DNA from: Paramacrobiotus metropolitanus
Taxonomy: Eukaryota; Tardigrada; Eutardigrada; Parachela; Macrobiotidae
DNA: 57,215 nt
NCBI RefSeq assembly: GCF_019649055.1
Contig: NW_026570535.1
Coordinates: forward strand, 1 to 57,215
Reading direction: 5' to 3'
Position numbers and translations under genes: made by a program. Below, one piece after another: positions 22,090 through 34,867 of this stretch. The notes under the pieces are model-generated. The model was given only the letters and a program-made list of their open reading frames with translations, searched no databases and was not told where the DNA came from. How positions within the stretch are numbered: the stretch's first letter is position 1; each line of letters begins with the position of its first letter.

Positions 22090-24194
22090 TTACCTGTAAT
22101 ACGCTAGTGCTTTTGGTGAAGGATGTGTGTCCAGTTGACTTTGTAGCGCCCGAATATCTTCCATCGACCGACAATTTGTCTTTAGTAATTCGCGCACAGA
22201 GTGTGTCAGTTCTTTTTCGTGCGTGTTAATGACGCATTTGTCAAAGGTCACCGGGGTACGCGAGAACTGGAACGAGTCATAATAACGCTTGTTGGAAACT
22301 TCCCAGTTGGAACTGCCCGGTTCGATGCCTATAGACATCCATCCACCAACATCCACATTCTCCAAAACCAGTCGTTCACATACATCTCTCCAGTCCGATT
22401 GAAGCTGCAGCGATAGTGAGTTAGAGAACTCGAAGACATTCGCTGCCGATGCATACCAATGCGAAATGATAATTGTGCGTAGTTTAATGTGTTTTGCTTT
22501 CAATAAGCCAATAATCATCGCTATGGGCTCAGTGGAACGAGTGTAATATCGGTACATGTAGTTCCAACGGCAGGAATCGCCCGATAATACGATTGTTCCA
22601 GTGGCAGGACTGGTGTTTCTATCGACGATCAGGGCTAGTTCGTCGTTCTCGTATTTCTGAAGGCTGAATTCCATCCGGGAACATGTGGGAGGGGTTGTTA
22701 AAATAGTATGCCAGGATTTACACACTGTGCGGCAGCGAAGTTGTTCCCGGAATTCCAAAAAGGAAAATATTCGGCGTAGCACTTCTACTGGTACAACGGT
22801 GTTGATAAATGATCGGCAGTCGTATAGTGCTGCGGACTTGGGAGCCTAAACGGAAAAATCATGCTAGTGAAATTTTTAATTATTGAATATTCTATATATT
22901 AATTTTAACTTGCTCTCTGATTACAATACCTGAAGAAACTTGGAAGACCAACGCTGGTTGCTGCTACAGCATCGAGCCGGAGGATTTTTCTTGCTACGCA
23001 AATCTTTATATGTTATTCGTTTAGTCATAATGCGGAACATTTTCACCTAAAAACAAGTTAATTAGCTTATTAGATGTCGAAGACTTGGAGTACGTACTCG
23101 AATTCTGTTCACCGCTTATTTGTGGAAATGTTGCTCATTTCGCTAATAATTGAATTAGCGAACGAGGGGCACAAAACTAAACTCATTGTTCTTCGCAGGA
23201 TTCTATTTTAAGTAATAAGTGCCAAAAAAGGCAAAATAACCAAAAAGATATTTAAAAAAATGTTAAAAAAGGCTGCAGTGGCTAAATATTTTGTTGCACT
23301 GGATCTGTAGAATCTATAAACAAAAACGCATAATACCGCGGGAATCCACCAAATCCATAGAACCATTTAAATTAAAAAAATATTGCTAGAAGGCGTATCA
23401 AAAGCCGCACAAAACGACAAACGACCAACTGAAAAGCACAACTCTTAGTCAGTTGGTCGTTTGTCATAACTTTGTATTTTTTCGAAGCTACGGGTTAGCT
23501 GTTTTCAAACGATTGCTTTTAATTAATTAGGAATTTATTTAACTCGGACAGGAAGCTTTCGGTCTTAACTCTTGATAAAGTGTTTGCTCAAATTTAAATG
23601 ATGTACCAGTTGCCAAAAGGTCCATCCTGAATCAGTGTAGAAGCTAGAAATATGGATCAGTTTTCCTCTCTCAACCTTCACCAGTATCCTCCTTTTATCT
23701 TCGTGTTCGCGATTCCACCACCGAAAATCTTGCTCACTCGGTATCTCGACAAGAAGTTGAATTATCCAACCCAGTGTCAAATGGTGCTTACGGTATTGCT
23801 CCTGCTGCAACGGATGACGTTGGCCTGCCGGCATAATACACCCATGTTTTAAGCTGACCACTTCCCTAACAATTTTTCCATCCCATTTACTCTCCACTAC
23901 GACGAACGTATCGAAGGATCCCATGATCTTAATGGCCGGATACCAGCGCCATGCTTCATTACTTGAGTGCCGCCGTAAAATCTGCACATCATCTCCAGGT
24001 GGAGCAAGCTGGGGATCAATCTGACCGAAACACCGGTCGAATGGGATGAGTTCAGCGTGGTGGCCGGGACAGTCGAAATCAACGAAAAAACCATGGCAGA
24101 CGTATAAATCAATGATCAGACCGTGACGAAATGAACCGTCATCATCCTTTATGTCTACGGCGCCGTAACGCCAGACCGGGCTGCTTTTGAACAT
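22090..24194 (-). CDS. F-box protein with an N-terminal tardigrade-type domain (3 exons)
   Basis: Exons 23607-24194, 22930-23046 and 22090-22845 join in phase 0 at both junctions for a 486-residue protein. Exon 1 (~196 aa) starts MFKSSPVWRYGAVDIKDDDG and carries GFFVDFDCPGHHAELIPFD and later RRHSSNEAWRWYPAIKI; I recall domains of this kind from a large tardigrade F-box family, which is memory and not a search. Exon 3 has a clear F-box at about residues 253-290 (VVPVEVLRRIFSFLEFREQ, then CRTVCKSWHTIL), which would bind Skp1 in an SCF ubiquitin ligase. The C-terminal ~190 residues should hold substrate recognition; no LRR or WD pattern is obvious. The ATG at 24194 is the only good start. Exon 1 would otherwise stop at 23565, which supports the donor at 23606. 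Confidence 0.8.
23416..23465. repeat. 17-bp perfect inverted repeat in the first intron of the F-box gene
   Basis: GACAAACGACCAACTGA (23416-23432) is followed after 16 bases by its exact reverse complement (23449-23465). Confidence 0.8.
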
Positions 24195-25927
24195 TGGCTG
24201 GTTTCTGCCTCCTTACAGAAGCCTGTGAACCTGTTATTGACAACAAGCTGACCAGCAAGTAGTACAAAACAAGGACATTTTTGAAATAGCGCTAGAAAAT
24301 TCTTTGTTGAAATTTGAACGAGGTACGAAAAACTAACGACAGTTATTTGTACGTAAGCTGTATACTAGTACGGTAAGTACCGAACGTCAGTTTGAATCGA
24401 TCGATAAAGGATTTTTCCTGCCGGTAGCGGCACCGTTCAATTACGACGCTGCAGAGCAGTACTGCACTTCATACAAGCTATTTCTCCAACATCTGTTAAG
24501 ATCGCTGTAAGTATCAAACAGCGCTACGAAGCACGCTAAAAACGCTAGTCACAACTACAAGTTCTTCTGCAAGCCGGATAAATGTAGTTTGCGTAGTTTT
24601 TATTTTTCGTTCTTGGCAAAGGAAAAAATTAATACCTTATGGTCGACGAAAAACGCTCTGAGAATCGTGTGCGCTTTTCTCTTGCTTTGTACAAAAATCT
24701 GTTGACGCACGATCTCGGACACAAATAATTGTTAATATCTCATTTTTCGGCAGAACTGACCGCTATTCTGGCATACACAGGGAAAAACAAGAAGTGAATA
24801 ACAGCTCAGGTTCTAGGCTTGACGGCGGATTACAGTGTCTATGATATTTTTCCTGTTTATCGCAAATTGCCAACGATGAAACTTATATCATAGCCTGGGA
24901 TTTGTTGATGCTAATAATGTATGGCGGCTGGGTTGACTAAATTCGTATGGCTAAAATCCGCTCAGCAAAGTACTCTGAGAGCAGAACAGCTGCTGCGCTG
25001 TGTTCTCCTAATACGAGGTACTTAAACATTTCTTAGTTCTGTATGCACCCACATTCTTCTTAATAAAACTTTTCTAGTATAAGTTGTGAAACTTCCAGCA
25101 CAAAAAAATTGTAGCTTACCTATGCAGTTGCTTAAAAATAGCAGTTATTTTTGCTGTTAATACGACTATAGCATGTTAAAGGTCATGTCTCCAAAGGTGG
25201 CTGGGAACTTCGTTTCAAGCGCAATTATCCGACTGGGTGTGACTCCGATCGAAAATACCATGGTCCTCAATTTAGGAAAGTATTTATAACCGGTGGTTCG
25301 CCGTACTGTTTACTGGACAGTCTGTTCAAATAATAATGTCAGTAAAAAAAAGAGAAAAGTCACAGGAATGCCCGAAACTAGAACAAAATTATTTTCAAAA
25401 CGATCAAAAGTTAAAACAAACCAGGACAAGGCATATGAAATCCCAATGCGCAGGACATGGTTATCTGCCGACATATTAACCCATATTGTTCCCGTAATCA
25501 ATCAACGAGTGATGAGCACTGACAGCTTTATTCTTTTCAGCAGATGAAAGTTGAAACTATAGTAATCAGCTTTAATTTTAGCTACACCGCATTGAAGTAT
25601 TCGCACAAGCGAGGACAGCAAGAATAAAGTGTATCGAGTTTACATAGAAAAACAGCAACGTACGCCAGCGAGATGTACTGTATGTATATCGAAACTACAG
25701 TGCAAAATGTATAAAACTATAAACTCGAATACCACTACGATTATTTTTTAGTACAGGCATTTGATGGCTAATAATTTCTTATTTCTCTTAATGCAATGAA
25801 ATTCAGTTACAGGCGTTTGTCGGAATGACCATGGGTTAAGTAAACAGTGCGCTCAAAATAGAAAGCGTCGTGGAATGCTCAGTTCTTGACGACGGAGTAC
25901 GGTCGCTGTAATCACTGTCCCGTGCGA
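24195..25927. other. gene-free stretch; right part belongs to the chemoreceptor duplication unit
   Basis: No exon seen. From about 25175 (GTTAAAGGTCA) onward the non-coding DNA resembles the stretch from 28449, marking the start of a tandem duplication unit. Confidence 0.55.
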
Positions 25928-27753
25928 TCAGCTGAATGTGCTACCATTGCACGAATGTGTGCAGATGGCACAATAAGAGTTTGGGAAAACGTGGTTCAGT
26001 GGTGGTACGGCGGTCAGATTACAGCCCGATGCCTTGTCACTGTCGGCTAATTCCGAAAACAGCAGTACATAACTGCAAGTGGCACCGACAGCCTAAATGA
26101 CAGAAAATGATGCTGCTAAACCTGGCCGTTGCGCGAGGGTGAATCTAAAGGTTGTGACCTTTTTTGGTTTCACTACTGTACTATCTAAAACTGTGGTTGT
26201 AAACACGATTACGCCATCGTTTATGCAAACAGCTCAAATAGCGTATCACGTACCACGAACACCGCTTCGCGGTTAACCGGCAAACCGGCCATCGATAAGC
26301 CGGCTGGAAACTGCTTCTGGTCGGCTACGTACTCCTTGAATTCCTTATCACCTTTACGCGACAGCCTGGTAATGCCGGATGCCTGCACATAAAACACTTG
26401 TTACAATTTTGCTTTGGTCGACACTCGACAGCTTTCATATCATGGTGGTTGTTAAATTTTTGAATCTTACTCAGCTAACACGACACGCGACTGAAATGCA
26501 ATTCAAACTTACAAAAGGGAAAACTGTAGTGAATTTCGGGGTTGAGCAATAATTCAACGTTAACATTTTGTCGAAGTTGAAGCATTTCATGGAGACAGCG
26601 AAGATATTGCTCACACATAACTAGTACAACATCCTGCTCATACATAACTATTAACTGCTGAGGTAGGATTCTCTGCGGGCAAGTTAACGCAACTGTTTGC
26701 ATCGCTGCCTTGCTTGTCCGATGAAATAGCTTTTTACCCTAAATCGCCGATCAATTCCGTAATTTGGCTTACACTTACTTGTTCAGTTAGATAGACGACA
26801 GCCGTAGCATACATAATCAAAATGTAAGTGTACTCTGCCAGAGTGGCAACATTCCCAAGATTCACGGTATTCGTAGTTTTGTACTGCGTAGCGATTTCGT
26901 ATATGCAGAGTATAATGCTGATCAACGACTGAACGTACAAGATTGCATTAACTCCCGAAACTGCCGAATCAAAGCTATTGGTCAGATGGACTAGGCGCTG
27001 ATGTTCCTCTGTGAGCACTGAAATCGCTTTAAAATTGTTTGGCTTCGACAGTTCATTGGATAGCCGTTCTGTGACCTTTCGGAATTGTTTTCCCACAGCG
27101 AAAGCAAATGAAGCGATGAAACTTTAAAGCATCATGGCGCTGATGCAAGCAGCTCGATAACATGCGCAATAAGCAACATACACGTACGTATAGGTCTTAA
27201 AGGTCACATAGCGTGCAACCAGCACATAATCCAGCTGAACTGAACGATAGAAACCGGCAATGTCCGAAGTCACGATGTTTTCAACCGAAAAAACGATAAT
27301 CATGATCAGGCTGAAGCCCATAAAAATGCAAATTTGCCTAATGTCTTTTTGGTTCAATAGAGAGATAACTCCGCCTCCCGAGCTCACACAGCGCATATAG
27401 CGCACCAAGTTGGTGTTGAAATAAAATATGGCGAAATAGTACAACGTTCCAATGGTGTCCACCGTATAAGCGGCCACAGTCAATGTAACAGCCGTGAATC
27501 ACATCTCCTGTGGTATCTGCCAGATTATGTTACAAGCGCAATATACAAATGCTAGGCTTTGAAAAGAATTTGATATTAGTGAGAAGAGTTTGCGGATGTG
27601 ATGTCTCGTGCTCCCGGTTTGATATGGTTGTGGCAGGAAAAAGCCCACCGTTTGCAGACTTATCATCCAGATATCCTCGATCCTTTCCGCAACCTTTTGT
27701 ACCGAGACCATCTTTGGTAAATCATTAGAAACTGACAACTTTGACATTTCCAT
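25928..27753 (-). pseudogene. gustatory-receptor-like 7TM gene with two in-frame stop codons
   Basis: This is a tandem copy of the gene at 29242-31193. The ATG is at 27753 (MEMSKLSVSNDLPKM). Without any frameshift, the first exon meets TGA just after WQIPQEM (about 27500) and TAA just after SAMML (about 27125); the sister gene has sense codons at both places. Past the stops the frame continues to YLTEQ and a perfect GTAAGT donor. An exon at 26487-26738 follows (GKKLFHRTSKAAMQ ... FELHFSR), then one near 26370 (ASGITRLSRKGDKEF ... AGLPVNREAVF) and a last one ending at 25928 (AVGATCSYVLLFSELAD). Splice sites survive, so disablement looks recent. Hydrophobic spans and the C-terminal PAGL..VNRE / SYVLLF pattern resemble insect-type gustatory receptors. 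Confidence 0.8.
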
Positions 27754-29241
27754 GCTGGATAATTCAGAATTCAAATTGGAAGGTCAGCGATTTCCTTCGG
27801 CTGTTGATGGGTTAGCGTTAGTCTGAAATGCTCTAGATGTGAAAGTTGAGTTGCAGAGTAGCGTGCGTTTTCGACTGGCAAAATTCTACGTGTGGAATCT
27901 AGGCAGTCGCTTGTGTTAGTACTATTTTTATAAAGCAAATGCTCCAAAATACGTAAGATTGCACATGGTGTTGTACTTATTACCATAATTTACCATTTAC
28001 GCAAAGCGACACAGGCTAAACCCCCCATCATGAGCCCGATTTACGTAACAGAAAAATTTAATATCAGTGGGATTTGCTGGTAAACAGATTATGAGCTCGG
28101 TTTCTTGCAAAGGGACTGTGAAAGCGATATCGTGACATCATTTTGTACTTTGCACTACATCAAACTGAGGTTGGTCGCTGGTCTCATTTGGCAAATTGCA
28201 AGTAAGTATTGTCAATTACAACAAATTACAACAAATTGCAAGCACCAAACATCAACCACTCATCAACAAAATACGTTCACAACAAAAGTGCCCGTTCGTT
28301 GCTTACTTGCCAGTGACAAATCGCGTCCTTCGAACAATATGTTTCCATTACAGACCGTCATTTAAACACTCCACTTTAACTACTAGAGCATACTGCTCTA
28401 CTATCTAGCTGCAAAGCTACCTCATGTTTACCGTTTTGATTGCCGAGTGTTAAAGGTCATCCAAACGTGTTTCTAACTTCGTTTACGCCGGCCGCAATAT
28501 CCGATTGCTTGTGACTGATTGTGACTTCCCTTTACGGTTCCTCAATTTCTGAATGTCTTTGGAACCGGACGTTAGCGATTTACATCAAAATGTGTCGACT
28601 AGAAAGGAATCGCGGGGAAGAGTGAAACGAAAACGATAGTCAGAAATTACTGATTTTTCACGTTCTGGCTGGATGTCACATTTTTTATTCGACATTTTAG
28701 ATCTACTTCACGCAAATTTCTTAAACGAAATAATTTCAAACGCTTAAAACTAGCAATAGCAATACAGTACAAAATCCGAATGCGCAGAATATGGCTTTCT
28801 GTTGATCTTATGTTAGAGACAATGACATCAACCCATAAGCAGACATCAGATGACAAATATTTTCCTGCACATGAGAAGTGAAACTATTGAAATCAGGTAC
28901 AAATTTCACAAGTGCGCATTTGATGTAGGAGTTTAACAGAGAAAAACAATGATGTCCACAAGCGACAAATCCACAACGATGCAAACTGCCCAAGATTAAG
29001 ATTCATATACAGAAAACGCGGAGATACTCCCTAATGTACCTATTGTTCATGCAGCTGACTGCCAATTATTTTTGAGTTTTGTTAATTTGTTTATACTTTG
29101 TACAATAAAAAATAAGTTGTAGACAGTTCTACGGTATGGGCCAAGGAAAGAGCGCGCTCCAAATAACAAGCTTCGTAGCGTGTTTAGCTTTTGCAGACGG
29201 AGTAAGCCAGAAAGGTAACTGCAATGACACTGTTCGTGAAG
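27754..29241. other. gene-free stretch within the chemoreceptor tandem duplication
   Basis: Contains the 5' flank of the pseudogene copy and, from about 28449, the start of the second duplication unit (same GTTAAAGGTCA junction and a TCCTCAATTT match to 25263). No separate exon seen. Confidence 0.55.
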
Positions 29242-31193
29242 TCAGCCAGATATGCTGGCGTTGAACGAAGTGCAGATGGCGCAAAAGGAATTTAAAAAAG
29301 CGTGGTTCGGTGGTTGTGTGGCGGTCAGATTGCAGCTCGGTGGCTTATCGCTGTCGGCTAACCCCGAAAACAACAGTACATAGCTGCAAATGGCACCAAC
29401 TGCCTGAAAACAGAAGATGTTAAACAAAACTGACCATGGCGTGGCGCTTTGTTAAACGGTATGACCTTGTTTGTTAATTATCGCACTAATAAAATCAGCT
29501 ATGGCTGCAGTTATGACGTGATAATTACATCACCGTTGATAAAACTAGCCTAATTCTGTGCCACTTACCACGACTGCAGTTTCGCGGTTCACCGGCAAAC
29601 CAGCCATTGTTAGGCCGGCTGGAAGCAGTCTTTGGTCAGCTACATACTCCTTGAATGCCTTATTACCTTTACGCGACAGCCTGGTGATACCGAATGCCTG
29701 CAAATAAACACATGCCACGAGGTTGGCTCGAGCTGGCGTCACCCGGCAATGGGCAATCCATGAATAAAGGTCACAAAAGAGTTGGGTTTTGTCGAAAAAG
29801 TGGACCATTTCTTTCACGAAATATTTGAACGCCGCCTAATAGAATTACTGTACTGCCTAACGTTTAAATTTTTTTTTGTCATGAAGGCTTATAACTTATA
29901 ATTAGTGTCATGCACCGCGCGTGCACTTCGTATCTTTGGTGGCTATTGCCAATAAAGGAATGTAAATTCCATGTTTAGTACCTTTATCTGTCCTGACAAA
30001 AAAGTAATGGTAATTCCAGTCTGACCATACTAAGCACATTGTTCGACGTAATGTTGCCTAATAAGTGGCCTTTAAAGTTGCATGCGCCATTGTGACTGCT
30101 TTCAAATGAGAAAATCTTGATTTTTTATGGATTAAACCGGTAAATAGCTGCTGGAAATATACAGTCTGTAGAAGGCCAGATATGACTAAATTCACTTAAT
30201 TTAGTCTGTACTTTGTAGTTTACTAACTTGTTCGGTTAAATAGACGACAGTGGTAATAAACATGATCAAAATATAAGATAATTCAGCCAGCGTGGCAACA
30301 CTCCAAAAATCCACAGTATTCGTACTTTTGTATTGCGTAGTGATTCCGTAAAAGCAGAGTATAAAACTGATCAGCGACTGAGTATATAACAAGGCGTTGA
30401 CTCCCGACACCGCCGAATCGAAGCAGTTAGTCAAACTGACCAAACGCTGATGTTCTTCAGTAAGCAGCGAAATGGCTTTAAGATTATTTGGCTTAGCTAA
30501 TTCTCTAGACAGCCGCTCTGTGACCTTCTGGAATTGTTTCCCTACAGCGAAAGCAAAGGAAGCGATGAAATTTTCCAGCATCGTAGAGCTGATGTAAGCG
30601 GCTCGATAACATGCGCAATAAACAGCATACACATACGTGTAGGTGTGAAAGGTTACGTGGCTTGCAACCAGTTCATAATCTAACTGAGCCGCACTATGGA
30701 AACCAAAAATGTCGGTAGTAACAATTTTCTCTACCGACAGAATGATCGTCATCATCAGACCAAAGCCCATGAAAAGACAAATTTGCACGATGTCTTTTTT
30801 GGTCAATAACGCAGTAACTCCGCCTCCCGAGCTAATACAGCGCATGCAGCGAACCATATTAGTGTTAAAATAAAATATGGCGGAATAGTACAAAGCTCCG
30901 ATGATGTCTACCATAGAGGTGGCTACAGTCAATGTAACCACCGTCATGGACGTGCCCTGTGGTATTTGCCAGATCATATTATAACTGCCATACCCAATTG
31001 CAAGGATCTGCAAGAAGTTTGACGACAGTGAGAATAGTTGGCGAAAGTGATGTCTCATATTGTCGGGTGGGGGTAGAAAAAACCCCGCCGCCTGCAGACA
31101 TGTTATCCAGATATTCTCGATAATTTCCGCAAAAGTTTGTACCGTGCTCGTCTTTGGTAAATCATTAGAGAAAGTCACCTTTGACACTGTCAT
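29242..31193 (-). CDS. gustatory-receptor-like seven-transmembrane protein
   Basis: Exons 30228-31193, 29743-29835, 29569-29697 and 29242-29403 all join in phase 0 for ~449 residues. Exon 1 (322 aa, MTVSKVTFSNDLPK) has about six hydrophobic spans, e.g. IVQICLFMGFGLMMTIIL and AELSYILIMFITTVVYL. Exon 3 ends in a perfect GTAAGT donor after AGLPVNRETAVV, and the last exon supplies the final span AVGAICSYVLLFSGL. This order and the C-terminal pattern resemble arthropod gustatory receptors (ligand-gated channels of sensory neurons), with the usual 'TY....Q' loosely kept as SY without Q. Compared with the neighbouring copy, exon 2 here lacks about 53 N-terminal codons, so an exon may have been missed or lost. 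Family assignment is moderate. Confidence 0.7.
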
Positions 31194-32736
31194 GCTCGAT
31201 ACTTAATTCAAATCTGAAGTACAGTATTTGCTCTGTAGGCCACGGGCGGAGTGAGTGTTGATCTAAATTATTCTGAAAGTTGAGCTGCAAAAATTATAGA
31301 TGTAGTACTGCTACTGTAGATAATGTAGATCTGCAAACGTTTTCATGGGGAAATCCAGACACCGCTCCAATGCACAAGATTTCGCGCACTGTTTTACCTA
31401 TTACCACATCTCAGCGCTTATTCTAAGCGATACAAGTTGAGTTACACTTCGTGTTGGTTATCAAGAACCGGACTACTTGTGCGTCCCGTTTATGTATGTA
31501 CAAGTACTTAACTAAAAGTATCAGTGGGAGCAACTGGTAAACAGATTGGGCGCTCGGCTTACTATTAGGGAGTTTGTCTTCGATAGAAGTATGCATGTAA
31601 GCAGACAAGGTGCAACGTGCAGTGCGAAAACGATACTGATACCTCGGCACCATTTTACACTACCTTGAACTGACCATGAGGGATGTCGCTGGTGTTATTA
31701 GAGCAAATTATTATTATTGGTCACATGTACTCGTATTGTAAATATCAGGTACGGAAAAAACCACCCATTAAAATCAACCACCCATTAAAATTTAACGAGA
31801 TACAACTTGTGCGCGCATATATTGCAAAGGAAAAGAAACTTATTCGTAAGCTTGCATTTTGTTAAAGGTCAACCCTCCAGAATTTTCTTTAAAATTTCGT
31901 TTTCAGCACAGTACCCGACAGCTTATGTGATTCCCATTTGCATAGGCTGTACATCTGTTCTGAATTTATTCGGAGCCCGGGAGCCGACAGTTTGCCATTC
32001 ACACCGCAGTGCGTCGGCTGGAAATAGTCAGGGAATAGGCGCCTAAATAAGGGAACACTCAGCGATATTCGACGTTCTGACTATGTATTTCACAGTTGAT
32101 TCTTATTTTGATTCATATTGCATGGAAGTATTCATTTACAGGAAGTATAAATAGATTTCTTAATAGTTTCAAGCAAAATAACAGATGAAGCATTTTTTTC
32201 GATTTCATTACTGTACAATACTAAAATCTGCAAATCCGTACTAAATCCGTAATAAATTTTGTACTCTGCAGCCAGTTACTCGTACTTGAATTGCGTATAT
32301 ATGGAAGTATGTCGTACTTACTTGTACACGACAGATATAGCGTGCGTACATTTGATTTGTGTGCGATATATTTACTACATGTACCAGTAAATAATATTTT
32401 ATTTTATTATTATTATATTAACGGTCCGTTTGCTTTAGAACTACTTTCAGTGGCTGAGAAAATAATTATGGACAAGCAATGATCGAAACTTTCAAACGCG
32501 TTTAGTGCAGCCGAATTTTCTTTGTAATTCGTTGTTTTTAAAAAAAATATTTGGGGCAAACTGTTTGTAACTATGATGTTGATCCTGAACTATGAAGCAT
32601 CAAGTACGTAGTGTGTTTCCAAACTTTTACGTTGTAAGATTTCGTGCCACGCATGAAGCAATTAAATCAAACAAGAAGTGTGAATAAAAAACATAGAAAA
32701 CCAAAGGCACTTATTAGCCTTTGCGGGTATTCGAAA
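31194..32736. other. gene-free stretch; includes a third duplication-junction fragment
   Basis: 5' flank of the chemoreceptor gene. Near 31863 the GTTAAAGGTCA junction sequence seen at 25175 and 28449 appears a third time, followed by only weak similarity. No exon seen. Confidence 0.5.
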
Positions 32737-34867
32737 TCATCCAAACAAGTGCTTGCGAAATTTTTCAAAATCTTTCCGAGAACTTCCTTCCTTGTCCCAG
32801 ACTTTCCCAGCAACCTCACTCAGCTGCTTAATACTCTTGTAATATTTCTCATCGCCGTTTTTGTCCCAGTTGCCCACTTTCTGAATAAGCTTCGTAATAT
32901 TCTCCGCCGCGCAAATATCTTCTCCCCGCAATGACGTATTGGGCACCACCACGCCCACTTCCCGTTCTGCAACGAAACCGGCATTCAGAGGTTGATCCCC
33001 ATACAACGGCCATCCAACAAGAGGAACCCCGGCCGTCACTGCCTCCAGCGTCCCATTCCACCCACAATGCGAGACGAAGACTCCGCAAGCCGAATGCTTC
33101 AGCACCGCCGTCTGCGGAATCCACGGCGCAATCAGGAACGGTTGCTTCTCCACGGAGTGGAACTGCTGCGCGATATGACGCTGGAGATCGTCCGGGAGAC
33201 AGCGCTGTTGTTCCGGCTTCAACGACCAGATAAACGGCCGCTGCAGACTGCGCAACGCTACGGCTAACTCACGTAACTGCGCCACGGATGGGAAGACCAT
33301 GGAGCCGAAAGAAACGCATACCACCGAGCGGTCTGACTGCGCGTCTAGCCATTCCATGACCTTTTCCGCTGCCTCGCCACTGGTTTTCTCCTGGGGAATC
33401 AACGGTCCGGTGAAGAACACCGGGAGCTCCTCGAACACCGGGTTGCCGGCGATCATCCCGACGGCCGCCGGTTCCAGCTCGCGGAAGGAGTTGGCGATGA
33501 CGCCGGTGGATAGCTGCAGCATTTCTTTGGTAAAGAGCAGGAAATCCTTCATGGATTGCTGCAGCGGCAAGGGGTTGCCGGGCGGGGCCGGTAGGTAGTA
33601 GGTCTCGTCGGGGGCCACCGGGATTTCTTCGTTAATGGTGAGAAACATTGGGACGGTAAAACCACAGGATGTGGTAAACATATAACAGGGAATCCCACGG
33701 GCCCTGCACAGTTTAGCCGGCAGGCCGACGAAGCTGTCCGTGATGACGGCTTGAACGGGCTCGAAGAAGGGATTCATCAGGGGCTGATCCGCTGATTTGT
33801 GTACCTCGATGACATCGCGAACGTCGGCGGTGGGGATGGTATCGAATAGGTATTTGAGTGCCTGTTCCATACCTGCAAAATGCGTATAAATACAGTAAAA
33901 TTATATCCTAGTGCGTACATAGCGCATTGTAAACATCCAAAGTCGACGCTCTGTTGTTGAGCTTTATGCTGGACATCCCTCACTGATATCCTCAAATCAC
34001 CACAATCACAGGATTCGCAGCAACTTGAGAAAGATGAGTAATATGCGCAATACTTTGTACACTAAACATACAGTGCTTTTCTGGTTTATTTATTTTTGTA
34101 GATTTGGGCATTATTACAAGTACTGGCATTTGCGTGCTAAAAAATGTTACCTAATACCAAATTAAATACCGCAACAGGTAACTTCTGTTGTTTCTGTTTA
34201 CAGCCATGTAAACTCATTACATAATGGAATCAACCACAATAACATTATTTACAGTACCACATGGCTCGTTAACAATAAACACATAGAAAAATACATACGC
34301 TCTTTATCGAACAAAATAAATCAAGCAATTCGACACACGTTCACGCTTAGCGAAGCGGCGAAATAATTTTGCGTATTTTACTGCATTCAGAACCAGCGAG
34401 TAAACTTTTGTATAAAATTAGGTAAAATTAGATCAACTAACAGGTTCATGTTATATATAAATGCGCCCATAATTATTGATACATAAATGCGTTAAAATAA
34501 TCTTATTATACTTAGACTTTATTAGATCATACTGCATTTGAAAAATTACTCTAGACTAGCGTTAAATTTATATATGCAGGGGCTTGAAAGTACCATTTTT
34601 AATCTCCATTTTGTGATTAACTCCGGGATCCACATCAATATCAGCGCGAATTTTGTCATTTAACGGAAACAGCCGAATATTATCCTTCAGGCTGTTTGGG
34701 ATTAAACCACGCTGTCGCGTCTCCTCCACTTTGACCGCCGATACGGCAAAGGTCACCAACAAAGAGGTATCCTCCTCCACCAGCCTCTTGATAAACTCCA
34801 TCTGCGGAATAATGTGCCCGAACGCCGGAAAGGCCACTGACAGGATATGACGTCGAATTTCCGGCAT
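32737..34867 (-). CDS. UGT-D: two-exon GT1 UDP-glycosyltransferase
   Basis: Exon 1 (34594-34867) starts MPEIRRHILSVAFPAFGH with His18. Exon 2 (32737-33872) starts GMEQALKYLFDTIP. A phase-1 intron of 721 bases with GT/AG borders separates them; the joined protein is 469 residues, the longest intact one here. Exon 2 carries VQAVITDS (dyad Asp), VVCVSFGSM, and the PSPG box PWIPQTAVLKHSACGVFV, SHCGWNG, ending YGDQ. The Ser of HCGWNS is Gly in this copy. The ending GDQ corresponds to the plant PSPG position where Gln goes with UDP-glucose use, but donor choice here is inference. No signal peptide or C-terminal anchor. None of the other nine UGT reading frames in the window has an intron at this place. 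Confidence 0.95.

Noticed and set aside
25175-31870. Repeated AAAGGTCA motifs as nuclear-receptor response elements
   Set aside because: The motif is common throughout the window, and the aligned copies here mark duplication junctions; no consistent paired half-site spacing is seen.
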